Source of the DNA: Streptomyces sp. SID12488
GTDB taxonomy: Bacteria > Actinomycetota > Actinomycetes > Streptomycetales > Streptomycetaceae
Direction of reading: 5' to 3'
DNA: 64,000 bases
Assembly: GCF_010548275.1 (NCBI RefSeq)
Contig: NZ_JAAGLT010000041.1
Coordinates: forward strand, 1 to 64,000
The translations under genes and the position numbers were made by a program. Within the stretch, counting starts at the first letter, position 1. Every line of letters begins with the position of its first letter. This document shows, one piece after another, positions 52,354 to 61,901 of this stretch. Under the pieces are notes generated by a model that searched no databases, was not told the origin of the DNA, and was given only the letters and a program-made list of their open reading frames with translations.

Positions 52354-54021
52354 TCAGCGCCGGGGCACACCGCCGGAGCGGCGAAGCCGTCGTACGACGG
52401 ACAGCGGTTCCGCACCCCGCAGGGGCAACCGGGGCCGCGTGGCCGACCGGGGTTCGGGCTCCGCAGCCGTCGGGGGCACGGAGGCCCGGTCGGCGGCCCA
52501 CAGGGCCAGTTCGCGGTCCCGTGGGCCTTCCACGGTGTGCGGGTCGCCCTCACCGAAGACGCGCACCGGGTGCGAGGCGTCCCAGGGCCGCCAGCCCGGG
52601 TCACCGTCGACGGCGAAGCGCACCCACGCCCTGTGCATGGCCTCGGCGAGTTCCTCCGGAGCACCCTGGCCCGCCAGCTTGGCCGACTCGGGGGCCTCGT
52701 GCGTGTCGAACACGAATCCCAGTTCGAGGGCGTGGCAGGCGCCCAGGCCGGGCTGCGTGGACGGCCACGCGAACTCGTACACGTACGCGGCACTGCCGTC
52801 CTCGCCCCGGGCGTCCGCGAGTCGGTGCAGCGGTACGCGGAGCAGGTGGTCGGTGACCAGTTGGCCGACGAGATCGGCCGTGCCGGCGCCCGGGTGCAGG
52901 GCACGGTAGCCGCGCGGGACCTCTGGGCCGCAGTGGCAGCGGGCCATCGCGCCGGCCAGGGCGACCGGGCCGAGCCGGTCGACACGCTCCATCAGCCCGC
53001 CCGGCACCAGCCACAGCCGGTATTCGTCCCGGGTCCAGCCAAGGAGCAGGTCGATGCCGGCGGCGGCGCCGTCGACCAGGGCCTTCAAGGGGTCGCGGGG
53101 TACGAGGTCGCCGTCGACGACGATGCCGAAGGCGGGCCCGCCGAGCACCGGGCTGCTCAGCCGCCCCACCTCGCCCTGGACACGCAGCAGCAGCTCCCGG
53201 TCGACGGCGGCGAAGGCCTCGGCGGTCGCCGGGATCTTCAGCCTGGTCGCCATCCGGCGCACCATCCGCCGCACCTTGTCGCGGTCGCTCACCTCGGGCG
53301 ACCCGCTCTGCAGCACCGCCCGCCGGAAGAGCCCCTGCGCCCGTGGGGAGGCGAGGAGCGCGCCGATGCTGATCGCGCCGGCCGACTGGCCGAACACGGT
53401 GACGCGGTCGGGGTCGCCGCCGAAGGCCGCGATCGACGCGCGCACCCATTCCAGCGCGGCGAGCTGGTCGCGGAGGCCGGGGTTCGGGGGTGCGTCCGGG
53501 AAGAGGCCGTAACCCTCCACGCCCAGACGGTAGTTGACCGAGACGAGGACCACGCCGTCGCGGGCGAAGGCACGGCCGTCGTAGACGGGCACGGCGGATG
53601 AGCCACGGGTCAGGGCGCCGCCGTGGATCCACACCATGACCGGGAGCCGGGCGCCGCGGCTGGGCTCCGGTGTCCAGACGTTGAGGTTGAGGCAGTCGTC
53701 GCCGGGCACCACCGGGTCCGACAGCAGCCGGGCGAAGGCCTCGGAGTACGGCGGTTTCGGCGCGGTGGGACCGAAGCCGCCCGCGTCGCGCACCCCGTCC
53801 CAGGGGGTGGGCGGCACGGGCGGCCTGAACCGGAGGGGGCCGAAGGGCGGGGCGGCGTACGGGACACCGCGGAACACGGCGATCCTGTCGTCGTCGTGTC
53901 CTTCGCGGCGCTCGTGTCCTTCGTGGCCTTCGTAGCCCTTGTGGCCTTCGTAGCCCTCGTATCTGCCGCGGACGTCCCCGTAGGGCGTCCGCACGACGGG
54001 CCGCGTCGATTCGTCCGTCAT
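52354..54021 (-). CDS. Type-B carboxylesterase
   Basis: 555 residues starting at ATG 54019-54021. Markers of the carboxylesterase/lipase B family: FRGVPYAAPPFGPLRF, the disulfide region DDCLNLNVWTPE, oxyanion motif VMVWIHGGALTRGS, nucleophile elbow VTVFGQSAGAISIGALL near residue 216, and GWTRDEYRLWL. No signal peptide is seen, so it is probably cytoplasmic. Residues ~20-43 hold a low-complexity insert of YEGHEGH-type repeats between strand one and FRGVPY that is not part of the family fold. The substrate is unknown (esters, possibly p-nitrobenzyl-esterase-like). Confidence 0.9.
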   Translation of the reverse strand: MTDESTRPVVRTPYGDVRGRYEGYEGHKGYEGHEGHERREGHDDDRIAVFRGVPYAAPPFGPLRFRPPVPPTPWDGVRDAGGFGPTAPKPPYSEAFARLLSDPVVPGDDCLNLNVWTPEPSRGARLPVMVWIHGGALTRGSSAVPVYDGRAFARDGVVLVSVNYRLGVEGYGLFPDAPPNPGLRDQLAALEWVRASIAAFGGDPDRVTVFGQSAGAISIGALLASPRAQGLFRRAVLQSGSPEVSDRDKVRRMVRRMATRLKIPATAEAFAAVDRELLLRVQGEVGRLSSPVLGGPAFGIVVDGDLVPRDPLKALVDGAAAGIDLLLGWTRDEYRLWLVPGGLMERVDRLGPVALAGAMARCHCGPEVPRGYRALHPGAGTADLVGQLVTDHLLRVPLHRLADARGEDGSAAYVYEFAWPSTQPGLGACHALELGFVFDTHEAPESAKLAGQGAPEELAEAMHRAWVRFAVDGDPGWRPWDASHPVRVFGEGDPHTVEGPRDRELALWAADRASVPPTAAEPEPRSATRPRLPLRGAEPLSVVRRLRRSGGVPRR

Positions 54022-54125
54022 CTGCCCACCAGCTCCCTCGCCGCCGCTCGTGAACCGTTCAGATCAGAGCAACACATGACCTGCCGGTATTCCCGCGGAA
54101 GGAGCCATTCGGTGGGTGCGGGCCG

Positions 54126-54698
54126 TCAGCCCGCCAGGTTCAGGGTCCAGGTGCGGGACCGGTCCCCGTCGCACTCGAACTGCACCAGAACGACGTTGTT
54201 CTCGGTGGAGCGGCCACCGGCGACCGTCGCGCACTTGCCTGTCCGGTCGTTGACGAGTTCGAAGGCGCCGCTGTCCCAGTTGACGAGACTCCAACGGCGT
54301 GAGGCGTCCGAGTCGCAGTCGAACTGGACCAGTTCGACGTTGTTCTCGGTCGAGCGCCCGCCCGCGACCGTCGCGCACTTGCGTGTCTGCACGTTGACGA
54401 GCTGGTGGGAGTTGTCGCTTCCGCCGACAAGTTTCCAGCGGCGCGAGGGGTCCTTGTCACAGTTGAACTGGACGAGCCGTACGTTGTTCTCGGTCGAGCG
54501 CCCGCCTGCGACCGTCATGCACTTGCCGGTCTGCGGGTTCCTTATCTGGAACTCGGATGCCGGGATCACTGCTGCGGAGTCCCGCGATTCCGGCTTCTCC
54601 GGCTGGGCGATCGTGGGGGTGGGCAGCAGTAGGACGCCGCCGGCGAAGAGGACCGTCGAGGCTGTCAGAAGTCGACGTGCCCGAGTGTGCTTGCGCAT
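54126..54698 (-). CDS. Secreted ricin-type beta-trefoil lectin
   Basis: 190 residues, ATG 54696-54698 with AGGAG upstream. Basic N-terminus and hydrophobic helix (LLTASTVLFAGGVLLLPT) form a Sec signal. The mature protein is a single RICIN domain built of three near-identical ~47-residue lobes, each containing GKC-TVAGGRSTENNV-LVQF-CD-D-SR-W. The lobe cysteines and the QXW-type core (RRWKL, RRWSL, RTWTL) are preserved. A free-standing carbohydrate-binding protein without a catalytic domain is inferred. Adjacent genes offer no pathway context. Confidence 0.85.
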   Translation of the reverse strand: MRKHTRARRLLTASTVLFAGGVLLLPTPTIAQPEKPESRDSAAVIPASEFQIRNPQTGKCMTVAGGRSTENNVRLVQFNCDKDPSRRWKLVGGSDNSHQLVNVQTRKCATVAGGRSTENNVELVQFDCDSDASRRWSLVNWDSGAFELVNDRTGKCATVAGGRSTENNVVLVQFECDGDRSRTWTLNLAG

Positions 54699-54947
54699 GG
54701 CAGCACTCCTCTCTTGGCAAGGATCTCTTGCGCAAGGGGAGAGGTCAGTGAGGTGTGGGGCGGTGGGCAGCCGCGGTCAGGAGACCGAGCCGGCTCCTTG
54801 CGCGGGGCTCTGGCCACCGGTCAAGGTGCAGCTGTCCTTCCCACTATTGGCGCCCTGCGCCGGGCCCGCAACCGGGGGTGGAACGGGGATGCCGTCGCGT
54901 CCGATTCGTTCAAGACCGGCCCGGGGCACCCCGCCTAACCTGGCTGT

Positions 54948-55388
54948 ATGACTTCACAACCGACCCCACGCCCCACTCCCCGGTTCGACGCCATCGGCAT
55001 CGTCACCGCCGATCTGGCGGCCTCCGTCGCGTTCTACCGCCGGCTCGGGCTCGACTTCCCCGAGGGGGCCGAGGAGCAGCCGCATGTCGAGGCCGAACTT
55101 CCGGGCGGGCTGCGGCTGTTGCTCGACACCGAGGAGACCGTCCGGTCCTTCCACCCCGGGTGGCGGTCACCCAGCGGCGGCGGACGGATCGGGCTGGCCA
55201 TGCTGTGCGGCTCCGCCTCCGACGTCAACGCCCTGTACGAGGAGTTGGTGGGTGCGGGGTATCGGAGCGAGCTGAAGCCCTGGGACGCCGTGTGGGGACA
55301 GCGGTACGCGACCGTGCTCGACCCGGACGGCAACGGGGTCGACCTGTTCGCACCCCTGGCCTCCTCCCCCGCCCCCTCAGCCGAGTAG
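54948..55388 (+). CDS. VOC-family (glyoxalase/bleomycin-resistance fold) protein
   Basis: 146 residues. The paired beta-alpha-beta-beta-beta modules are visible: FDAIGIVTADLAASVAFYRRLGLDF in the first, and ALYEELVGAGYRSELKPWDAVWGQRYATVLDPDGNGVDLFAP in the second. The closing DPDGNGVDLF is the metal-side motif of the superfamily. The first histidine ligand (usually H in the first strand) is replaced by glycine/isoleucine, so metal binding may be incomplete. It could bind or detoxify small hydrophobic compounds; no specific activity is assigned. Its stop overlaps the converging AraC-type gene by 12 bp. Confidence 0.85.
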   Translation: MTSQPTPRPTPRFDAIGIVTADLAASVAFYRRLGLDFPEGAEEQPHVEAELPGGLRLLLDTEETVRSFHPGWRSPSGGGRIGLAMLCGSASDVNALYEELVGAGYRSELKPWDAVWGQRYATVLDPDGNGVDLFAPLASSPAPSAE

Positions 55389-56069
55389 CTTTCCCAGCGG
55401 CATCCCCGCCAACTCGCGTACGTCCCGGGCGAGGTGGGCCTGGTCGGCGTAGCCCGCACGGGTCGCCGTCTCCGCGAAGGGCATCCCTTTCCGGGCCAGG
55501 GCGAGTGCGCGCTGGAGACGGAGGATGCGGGCCAGCGTCTTGGGGCCGTAGCCGAAGGCGGTCAGGGAGCGGCGGTGCAACTGACGTGCGCTCAGGCCCA
55601 GTTCGTCGGCCGTACGCGCGACGGGGCGGCCTGCTCGAAGGGCCGTGACCAGGCCACCCAGCAGCTTGTCCGGCGGGTCCGAGCGCGCCGCCCGTTCCAG
55701 TGCCACCTCTTCGAGCGCCGTCGCGGGGTCGGCCACCGCGTCGAAGCGTGCCGTCAGGCGTCGCACCTCGGCAGCTCCCCACAGGTCGGCCAACTCGACG
55801 CGCCGATCCCGGAGTTCGTGCGCCGGTACGCCCAGCAGGGCCGGCGCCGTACCGGGGTGGAAACGGACACCCGCCCAGTGCGCGGGGGCGCCTTCGGGGA
55901 CGTGCGGGCGGGTGTCGGGTCCCGCGACCAGCAGTCGGCCCTCGCTCCACAGCAGGTCCATGCAGCCGTCGGGCAGGACAGGCCGCGCGTCGCCGGAGCC
56001 GGCCGGGGTGTTCGTCCACACCGTCGCGCCCGGCAGTCGGGAGGCCCGTTCCTCGTACACGTACGACAC
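55377..56069 (-). CDS. AraC-type transcriptional regulator (DUF6597-like N-terminus)
   Basis: 230 residues from GTG 56067-56069; a longer reading to 56108 is possible but adds no recognisable sequence. The N-terminal half LPDGCMDLLWSEGRLLVAGPD, then GVRFHPGTAPALLGVPAHELRDRRV, is the DUF6597-type effector domain. The C-terminal AraC HTH is seen in VARTADELGLSARQLHRRSLTAFGYGPKTLARILRLQRAL and GYADQAHLARDVRELAGM. It overlaps the VOC gene tail to tail, an arrangement common for AraC/VOC pairs, and probably regulates that gene or itself. Confidence 0.85.
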   Translation of the reverse strand: MSYVYEERASRLPGATVWTNTPAGSGDARPVLPDGCMDLLWSEGRLLVAGPDTRPHVPEGAPAHWAGVRFHPGTAPALLGVPAHELRDRRVELADLWGAAEVRRLTARFDAVADPATALEEVALERAARSDPPDKLLGGLVTALRAGRPVARTADELGLSARQLHRRSLTAFGYGPKTLARILRLQRALALARKGMPFAETATRAGYADQAHLARDVRELAGMPLGKLLG

Positions 56070-56177
56070 GCTACGCCGCCGGTGTTCTTCGGGGCAGCCA
56101 CCGAACACCCGTTTGAAGGCGCTGCCGTGGCCGACCCGGCGGGCGTGCGGGGTGGCGTCGAAGGGGGTCGGGGCGCG

Positions 56178-57344
56178 TCACTTCACGGGAGGCGGGCCCT
56201 CTCCCGTCTTGGGTGTGCTCTTCACGTGGGTCCGCAGGCGGGACGTCACGTCCTCCGGGGGCAGGAAGCGCGACCAGCGTTCCGGGAACTCGGAGGGCAT
56301 GTCGCAGTCGTCGGGGTCGTCATCGGCGTCGCCATCGGGCTCGTAGGAGCGGACGGTGGCCATCCGGGCGACGTACTCGGCGGCCTCCTCCTCACGGATC
56401 CGTTCGTTGGCGGCGCGCGCGGCGGCGGTGGCGGCGGCCGGCCAGACACGGTCGATCGCCGCGTTGACGGCGGCCCCGACGAGCACCGCGAACGCGGACA
56501 CCCCGACCCACAGGAGGACGGCGACGGCCGCGGCGAGCGATCCGTAGATCGTGGCGCCCTCGATCGTCTTGGTCAGGTAGATGCGCAGCAGGAAGCTGCC
56601 GAACACCCACATCGCGAGGGCCATCAGCGCGCCCGGGACGTCCTCGATCCAGGGTGAGCGCACGGGGACCGACACGTGGAACAGCGTCGTCAGGAAGGCG
56701 ATGGACAGCAGGATCACGACGGGCCAGTACAGGACCTGTACGAGCGTTTCCGACCAGGGCAGGACCTTGAGTACGGCGTCCGGGCCCGCCACCATCAGCG
56801 GCAGCGCGACCGAGCCGATCAGCAGCCCCACGACGAACAGCACGAAGGAGACGAGCCGGGTCTTGACGATGCCGCGGACGCCGTCGAGGCCGTACATCAC
56901 GGTGATGGTGTCGATGAAGACGTTCACCGCGCGCGAGCCGGACCAGAGGGCGAACAGGAACCCTATGGAGATGACGTCGGGCCGGCCGCCCTTCATCACG
57001 TCGTCCAGGATCGGCCGGGCGATCTCGGCGACGCCCTTGTCGGACAGGACCGTGCGGGACGCCTCCAGGATGTTGGTCTCCAGGCTGGTGATGGTGTCGG
57101 TGCCGGTCCAGTCGTCGACGTAGCCGAGCAGCCCGATCAGGCTCAGCAGCAGTGGCGGCACGGAGAGCAGCGTGAAGAAGGCCGCCTCCGCCGCCAGACC
57201 CAGGATCCGGTACTCGATGCACGAGTTGACGGTGTCCTTGAGCAACAGCCACGCGGTCCTGCGCTTGGAGACGTTCCGGTAGAGGACACGCGCGCGGTGG
57301 AGTCGGCCGCTGGGGCTCTCGGGAAGTTCACTTGCTGCCTGCAC
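56178..57344 (-). CDS. YihY/BrkB-family membrane protein
   Basis: 388 residues from a GTG at 57342-57344. The family pattern is clear: an N-terminal cytoplasmic helix, then six transmembrane segments with AAFFTLLSVPPLLLSLIGLLGY, ALWSGSRAVNVFIDTITVMYGLDG, and GSFLLRIYLTKTIEGATIYGSLAAAVAVLLWV. A charged C-terminal tail of ~100 residues (DGDADDDPDDCD) follows. These were once called RNase BN but are now regarded as membrane proteins of unknown, possibly transport or envelope, function. It has a 665-bp empty region upstream. Confidence 0.88.
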   Translation of the reverse strand: MQAASELPESPSGRLHRARVLYRNVSKRRTAWLLLKDTVNSCIEYRILGLAAEAAFFTLLSVPPLLLSLIGLLGYVDDWTGTDTITSLETNILEASRTVLSDKGVAEIARPILDDVMKGGRPDVISIGFLFALWSGSRAVNVFIDTITVMYGLDGVRGIVKTRLVSFVLFVVGLLIGSVALPLMVAGPDAVLKVLPWSETLVQVLYWPVVILLSIAFLTTLFHVSVPVRSPWIEDVPGALMALAMWVFGSFLLRIYLTKTIEGATIYGSLAAAVAVLLWVGVSAFAVLVGAAVNAAIDRVWPAAATAAARAANERIREEEAAEYVARMATVRSYEPDGDADDDPDDCDMPSEFPERWSRFLPPEDVTSRLRTHVKSTPKTGEGPPPVK

Positions 57345-58009
57345 GCCCTAACGGTATCGGGCGGGCGCTACCCCTCTCACCCTCCGGTGCCCCGGTCAGG
57401 GCGCAGCGCCCTTGCGCCGCTCCCCTCCCTCCGTTCCCGTGACACAGCAGAAAACGACGGGAAACCCAGTGAAAACCGGGCGGAACGATACGGCAGATAA
57501 ATCGAATACTATTTCTGTCATGCTCTTGGCGGCCATATTCTGGCGCTCGTAAACGGAATACCGCCCGGCAATTACACCTGCCCTACGGAAAGCTTCCTGG
57601 TGAGGTGGACGAACAGGCGGTCGCAATCTGTGCGAAAAGTCGTGACTCTGTAACAGGAAAGCGACATTACGCCAGGCCACCTTGACCCGTTCATAACCGG
57701 GTCGAAACAATTCGGATTGCATTCTCCGGGGCACACCCGCCCAAGGGAGTGCGAACCAAGACGACACGGGGGCATCCGGGCTCCGACCAAGCCCGGTCAA
57801 GCCGCGTTGGCCGTGATCCGCACGAAAAAGGTGCGGGTCGACGCCGTGCCGCACGCCGCGCTCATCGACATTTTCCGATCACCCGTCTCATTCGTCATTT
57901 CGTCCCGTACACCATTCCCCATATCGCGTCACCTGTCACTTCCGCCCACTGCTGTATCGCGGTCGCACAGCGGACGCGAAATCCATCGTGCCAATTTACG
58001 GAGCGACCC
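57345..58009. promoter_or_regulatory. 665-bp intergenic region with candidate operator and promoter
   Basis: No convincing gene. The stretch is less GC-rich than its flanks and separates divergent genes. GACCCG-TTCATAAC-CGGGTC (57684-57703) is an inverted repeat that overlaps a TTGACC (-35-like) element. Another AT-rich patch is at 57490-57540. A long leader for the biosynthetic operon starting at 58010 is plausible. Confidence 0.4.
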
Positions 58010-59260
58010 ATGCCTTTATCTTCGCCGCGCATCGCCGGTGTGGACGTGGCCCGTGGCCTCGCGCTGCTCGGTATGTTCTCCGTGCACGTATTCGGAGCGT
58101 TCGAGCCGGACGATTCACCGACGGTGGCCTGGCAGTTGGCGGGCGGCCGGTCCTCAGCGACCTTCGCACTGGTGGCCGGGGTCGGCCTCGCCTTCACCAC
58201 CGGCGGCCGTACGCCCCGCGTCGGCCGCGGCTCGCTCGCCGCGGTCACCGCCCGGGCACTGACCGTCGGTCTGATCGGGCTGCTGCTGGGCTACGCCGCC
58301 AACGCGGGCGGCCTCCAGGTCGACGTCATCCTCGCCTTCTACGCCCTGCTGTTCCTGCTCGCCCTGCCCCTGCTGGCCCTGCGGGCACGGACGTTGGCCT
58401 GCGTCGCCGTCGCCCTGGGCGTGGTCGCGCCGTTCCTCGTCCACCTGCTCCGGGGTGTGCTGCCCGAACCCGCCTTCGACGGTGATCCCACGCTCCTGGA
58501 CGTCGTCACCGACCCGGCCGGTCTCCTCGGCGGCCTTCTCGTCCACGGCGCCTATCCGGTCCTGGCGTGGATGGCGTACCTGTGCGCCGGGCTCGCCATC
58601 GGGCGCCTCGACCTCTTCGACCGGCGTACCGCGACCCGGCTGCTGACCGGCGGGCTGGCGCTCGCCGCCGCCTCCTGGCTGGCCTGCTCGTTGTGGCTCT
58701 TGCGCTGGGGCGGTCTGGAGCGGTTGCGACAGGCCGAGTTCCCCGACGCGACCGGGCCGCACGCCCGCGACGAGGTCATGTGGGACAGCCCGGACGGCGG
58801 GACCTGGTGGTCGATGGTCTCCCGCGCCCCGCACTCCACCTCGCCGTTCGACCTGCTGCACACCCTCGGCGCGGCCACGGCCCTGCTCGCGGCGGTCCTG
58901 CTGCTGACCCGGATCGCCCTGGTACGACGCGCACTGGTCCCGCTGGCGGCTGCCGGAAGCATGCCGCTGACCCTCTACACCGCCCATGTCCTGTTCCTCG
59001 CCACCGGAGCGCTCAACGGCTCCCGCGACCTCCAGTACGCCGTGCTGGTCGCGGGCTCACTGCTCTTCGCGGTCGGGTGGCGGCTCACCAGGGGCCAGGG
59101 CCCCCTGGAGGCCGTGGTCGCGGGCGCGGCACGGCGCGCCCGCGAGTGGGAACGGGGGCGGGCACAGGGGAGCCCGCCCGAGCCGCCGGTCCACCGATCC
59201 GAACCGACCGACCTGACCGAACGAACCGAACGAACCGAAAGCCAGGACCAGCACCGCTAG
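58010..59260 (+). CDS. Polytopic membrane protein (DUF1624/DUF418-like acyltransferase family)
   Basis: 416 residues from ATG 58010, with ACGGAGCG upstream. RIAGVDVARGLALLGMFSVHVF is the opening motif of the DUF1624/DUF418 group, related to heparan-alpha-glucosaminide N-acetyltransferase. About ten membrane segments follow, with the conserved closing part AAGSMPLTLYTAHVLFLA containing the histidine of this family. The C-terminal cytoplasmic tail has an ERTERTES repeat. It lies 10 bp before the carrier/transferase gene, so it is probably co-transcribed and may acylate, modify or move the product. Confidence 0.75.
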   Translation: MPLSSPRIAGVDVARGLALLGMFSVHVFGAFEPDDSPTVAWQLAGGRSSATFALVAGVGLAFTTGGRTPRVGRGSLAAVTARALTVGLIGLLLGYAANAGGLQVDVILAFYALLFLLALPLLALRARTLACVAVALGVVAPFLVHLLRGVLPEPAFDGDPTLLDVVTDPAGLLGGLLVHGAYPVLAWMAYLCAGLAIGRLDLFDRRTATRLLTGGLALAAASWLACSLWLLRWGGLERLRQAEFPDATGPHARDEVMWDSPDGGTWWSMVSRAPHSTSPFDLLHTLGAATALLAAVLLLTRIALVRRALVPLAAAGSMPLTLYTAHVLFLATGALNGSRDLQYAVLVAGSLLFAVGWRLTRGQGPLEAVVAGAARRAREWERGRAQGSPPEPPVHRSEPTDLTERTERTESQDQHR

Positions 59261-59270
59261 GGAGCTCATC

Positions 59271-61901
59271 GTGGGGGGAAAAGTGGGGGAAAAGCCGATC
59301 GAGTTGGCGCCCATGCCGCCGACCGATCCGACCAAGCGCACGGCCGAACACGCGGCCGAACACACAGCCAGGCCCACGGCCGGGCACACGACCGGCGCCG
59401 GGGGCGGCACCGAGCGGATCCTCGCCGAGGTGCTCGCGGGTGTCGTGAAGACCGACCAAGTCCCGCTCGACAGCCATTTCTTCGACGATCTCGGAGCCAA
59501 TTCCCTCGTCATGGCGCACTTCTGCGCCCGGGTCAGGAAGCGGGACGATCTGCCGTCGGTGTCCATGAAGGACGTGTACGCCAATCCGACGATCCGGAGT
59601 CTGGCGGCGGCGCTCACCGACGCCCCCGCCGAGGCGCCCGTCGCCCCGCCGGCCGACGCCCCGGCGCCCGGCAGCACCACGCGGTATGTCCTGTGCGGGG
59701 CCGCGCAGTTGATCGTCTTCACCGCGTACTGCTTCCTCGCCGGGCTCGTCACCGTCCAGGGCTACCAGTGGATCAACGCCGGTTCGGGGGCCGTCGACGT
59801 CTATCTGCGGTCGGTCGTCTTCGGGGGCGCCGCCTTCGTGGGGATGTGCGTGCTGCCGGTGGTCGCCAAGTGGGTGCTGGTCGGCCGTTGGCAGCGGGCC
59901 GAGTTCCCCGTCTGGGGTCTCGCCTATCTGCGCTTCTGGACGGTCAGGTCACTGCTGAACGCCAACCCGATGCGCCTGTTCACCGGGAACCCGCTGTACG
60001 TGCTCTACCTGCGGGCGCTCGGCGCGCGGATCGGCAAGGGCGTCACCATCCTCTCGCCGTCCCTCCCGGTCTGCACCGACCTCCTCACGGTCGGCGCGGG
60101 CACGATCATCCGCAAGGACGCCTACTTCCTCTGCTACCGGGTCGTCGCCGGACGCGTCCGGACCGGCCCGGTCACCCTCGGCAGGGACGTCCACATCGGC
60201 GAGAAGACCGTCCTCGACATCGGTACGTCGATGGGCGACGGGTCCCAGCTCGGCCACGCCTCGGCGCTGTTCGAGGGCCAGGCGGTACCGGCCGGCCTGC
60301 GCTGGCACGGCTCGCCCGCCCAGCCCACGGACGTGGACTACGTACGAGTCCCCGGGGCCCCCTGCTCCACCGCCCGACGGGCCGCCTACGGCCTCGCCAG
60401 TCTTCTCCAACTCCTGTTGGTGTACGTCCCGTTGGCGGTAGGCGGCGGCTTTCTGCTGCTCGACCTGGTGCCCCGCCTCGAAGTGCTGGTCGATCCGGAC
60501 GTGGCCGACATGACCTCCGTCCGCTTCTACGCCGAGGCCGTGGGCCTCTCCCTCGCACTGTTCGCCGCCGTGATCGCTGTCGGAGCCGTGACCGTGTCCC
60601 TGGTCCCCCGGCTGCTGAACCTGGTGATCCGGCCCGACCAGGTCTATCCGCTGTACGGCCCGCACTACGGGGCGCAGCGGGCCATCACACGCATGACCAA
60701 CCTCAAGTTCTTCAAGTGGCTGTGCGGCGACAGCTCGTACATCGTCCACTACCTGCGGGCCATCGGCTACGACCTCTCGCACGTCGAGCAGACCGGCTCC
60801 AACTTCGGTACGGAGATGCAGCACGAGAACCCGTACCTGGTCTCCGTCGGCCGCGGCACGATGGTCGCCGACGGACTGTCGGTCCTCAACGCCGACTACT
60901 CCGCCACGTCGTTCCGCGTCTCGCGGGCGGTGATCGGACCGCACAGCTTCCTCGGCAACCACATCGCGTATCCCGTCGGAGGCCGAACCGGCGAGAACGT
61001 CCTGCTGGCCACCAAGGTGATGGTGCCGCTGGACGGCGAACTGCGGGAGAACGTCGGTCTGTTGGGCTCGCCTTCCTTCGAGATCCCGCGGTCGGTGGAG
61101 CGCGACACCGGCTTCGACCACCTGCGTGAGGGCGACGAGTTCCGCCGCCGTCTCGCCGCGAAGAACCGCTACAACCTGCGCTCGATGGGCCTGTTCCTGT
61201 TCGTCCGCTGGCTGCACTCCCTCCTCCTGACGGTGCTCGGCTTCGCCGCCTTCGCCGTGTACGGCACACACGGCATCGCCGCCGGCGCACTGGTCGGCGC
61301 GTCCCTGGTCCTCGGGCTGGTGCTCACCGCCGGGTACTACGTGCTGGTCGAGCGGCTCATCACCCGGTTCCGGCGCCTGGTACCGCGGTTGGTCTCCATC
61401 TACGACCCGCACTTCTGGTGGCAGGAACGGCTGTGGAAGGTGCCGGTCGACTTCCTCGTCGTGTTCAACGGGACGCCGTTCAAGAACCTGCTGTGGCGGC
61501 TGCTGGGCGTCCGCATCGGGCGCCGGGTCTTCGACGACGGCGCCATCATCACCGAGCGCACGCTCACCACGATCGGCGACGACTGCACGCTCGGCGCCCA
61601 CAGCAAGATCCAGGCCCACTCGCAGGAGGACGGCACCTACAAGTCCGACCACATCGTCCTCGGCGCGGGCGTCACGCTCGGCACCGGCGCGCTCGTCCAC
61701 TACGGCGTGGCGATGGGCGACGGTTCCCAACTCGCCCCGGACTCCTTCCTGATGAAGGGCGAGGACGTGCCGTGCCTGGCCCGCTGGGGCGGCAACCCGG
61801 CGGTGGCCCTGCGCAGCGACCAGGTCGCACCGGCCGGACAGACCAACCAGATCGCGCACACCGCACACACCGCACAGATTTCGACGGGGGCAGTCCGATG
61901 A
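59271..61901 (+). CDS. Pls/PosA-like protein: carrier domain, membrane helices and two hexapeptide-repeat transferase domains
   Basis: 876 residues from GTG 59271, with GGAG 6 bp upstream. Residues ~45-115 are a peptidyl carrier protein, with the phosphopantetheine serine in FFDDLGANSLVMAHF. Then come paired membrane helices (~140-210), a left-handed beta-helix hexapeptide domain (LGARIGKGVTILS, VTLGRDVHIGEKTVLDIGTS), more helices, a central globular part (MTNLKFFKWLCGDSSYIVHYLRAIGYDL, VLNADYSATSFRVSRAVIG), further helices and a second hexapeptide domain (GVRIGRRVFDDGAIITERTLTTIGDDCTLGAHSKIQAHS). This is the order seen after the adenylation domain in Pls/PosA homopolymer synthetases. Here the adenylation unit is a separate protein whose start overlaps this stop (ATGA). 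Confidence 0.85.
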   Translation: MGGKVGEKPIELAPMPPTDPTKRTAEHAAEHTARPTAGHTTGAGGGTERILAEVLAGVVKTDQVPLDSHFFDDLGANSLVMAHFCARVRKRDDLPSVSMKDVYANPTIRSLAAALTDAPAEAPVAPPADAPAPGSTTRYVLCGAAQLIVFTAYCFLAGLVTVQGYQWINAGSGAVDVYLRSVVFGGAAFVGMCVLPVVAKWVLVGRWQRAEFPVWGLAYLRFWTVRSLLNANPMRLFTGNPLYVLYLRALGARIGKGVTILSPSLPVCTDLLTVGAGTIIRKDAYFLCYRVVAGRVRTGPVTLGRDVHIGEKTVLDIGTSMGDGSQLGHASALFEGQAVPAGLRWHGSPAQPTDVDYVRVPGAPCSTARRAAYGLASLLQLLLVYVPLAVGGGFLLLDLVPRLEVLVDPDVADMTSVRFYAEAVGLSLALFAAVIAVGAVTVSLVPRLLNLVIRPDQVYPLYGPHYGAQRAITRMTNLKFFKWLCGDSSYIVHYLRAIGYDLSHVEQTGSNFGTEMQHENPYLVSVGRGTMVADGLSVLNADYSATSFRVSRAVIGPHSFLGNHIAYPVGGRTGENVLLATKVMVPLDGELRENVGLLGSPSFEIPRSVERDTGFDHLREGDEFRRRLAAKNRYNLRSMGLFLFVRWLHSLLLTVLGFAAFAVYGTHGIAAGALVGASLVLGLVLTAGYYVLVERLITRFRRLVPRLVSIYDPHFWWQERLWKVPVDFLVVFNGTPFKNLLWRLLGVRIGRRVFDDGAIITERTLTTIGDDCTLGAHSKIQAHSQEDGTYKSDHIVLGAGVTLGTGALVHYGVAMGDGSQLAPDSFLMKGEDVPCLARWGGNPAVALRSDQVAPAGQTNQIAHTAHTAQISTGAVR

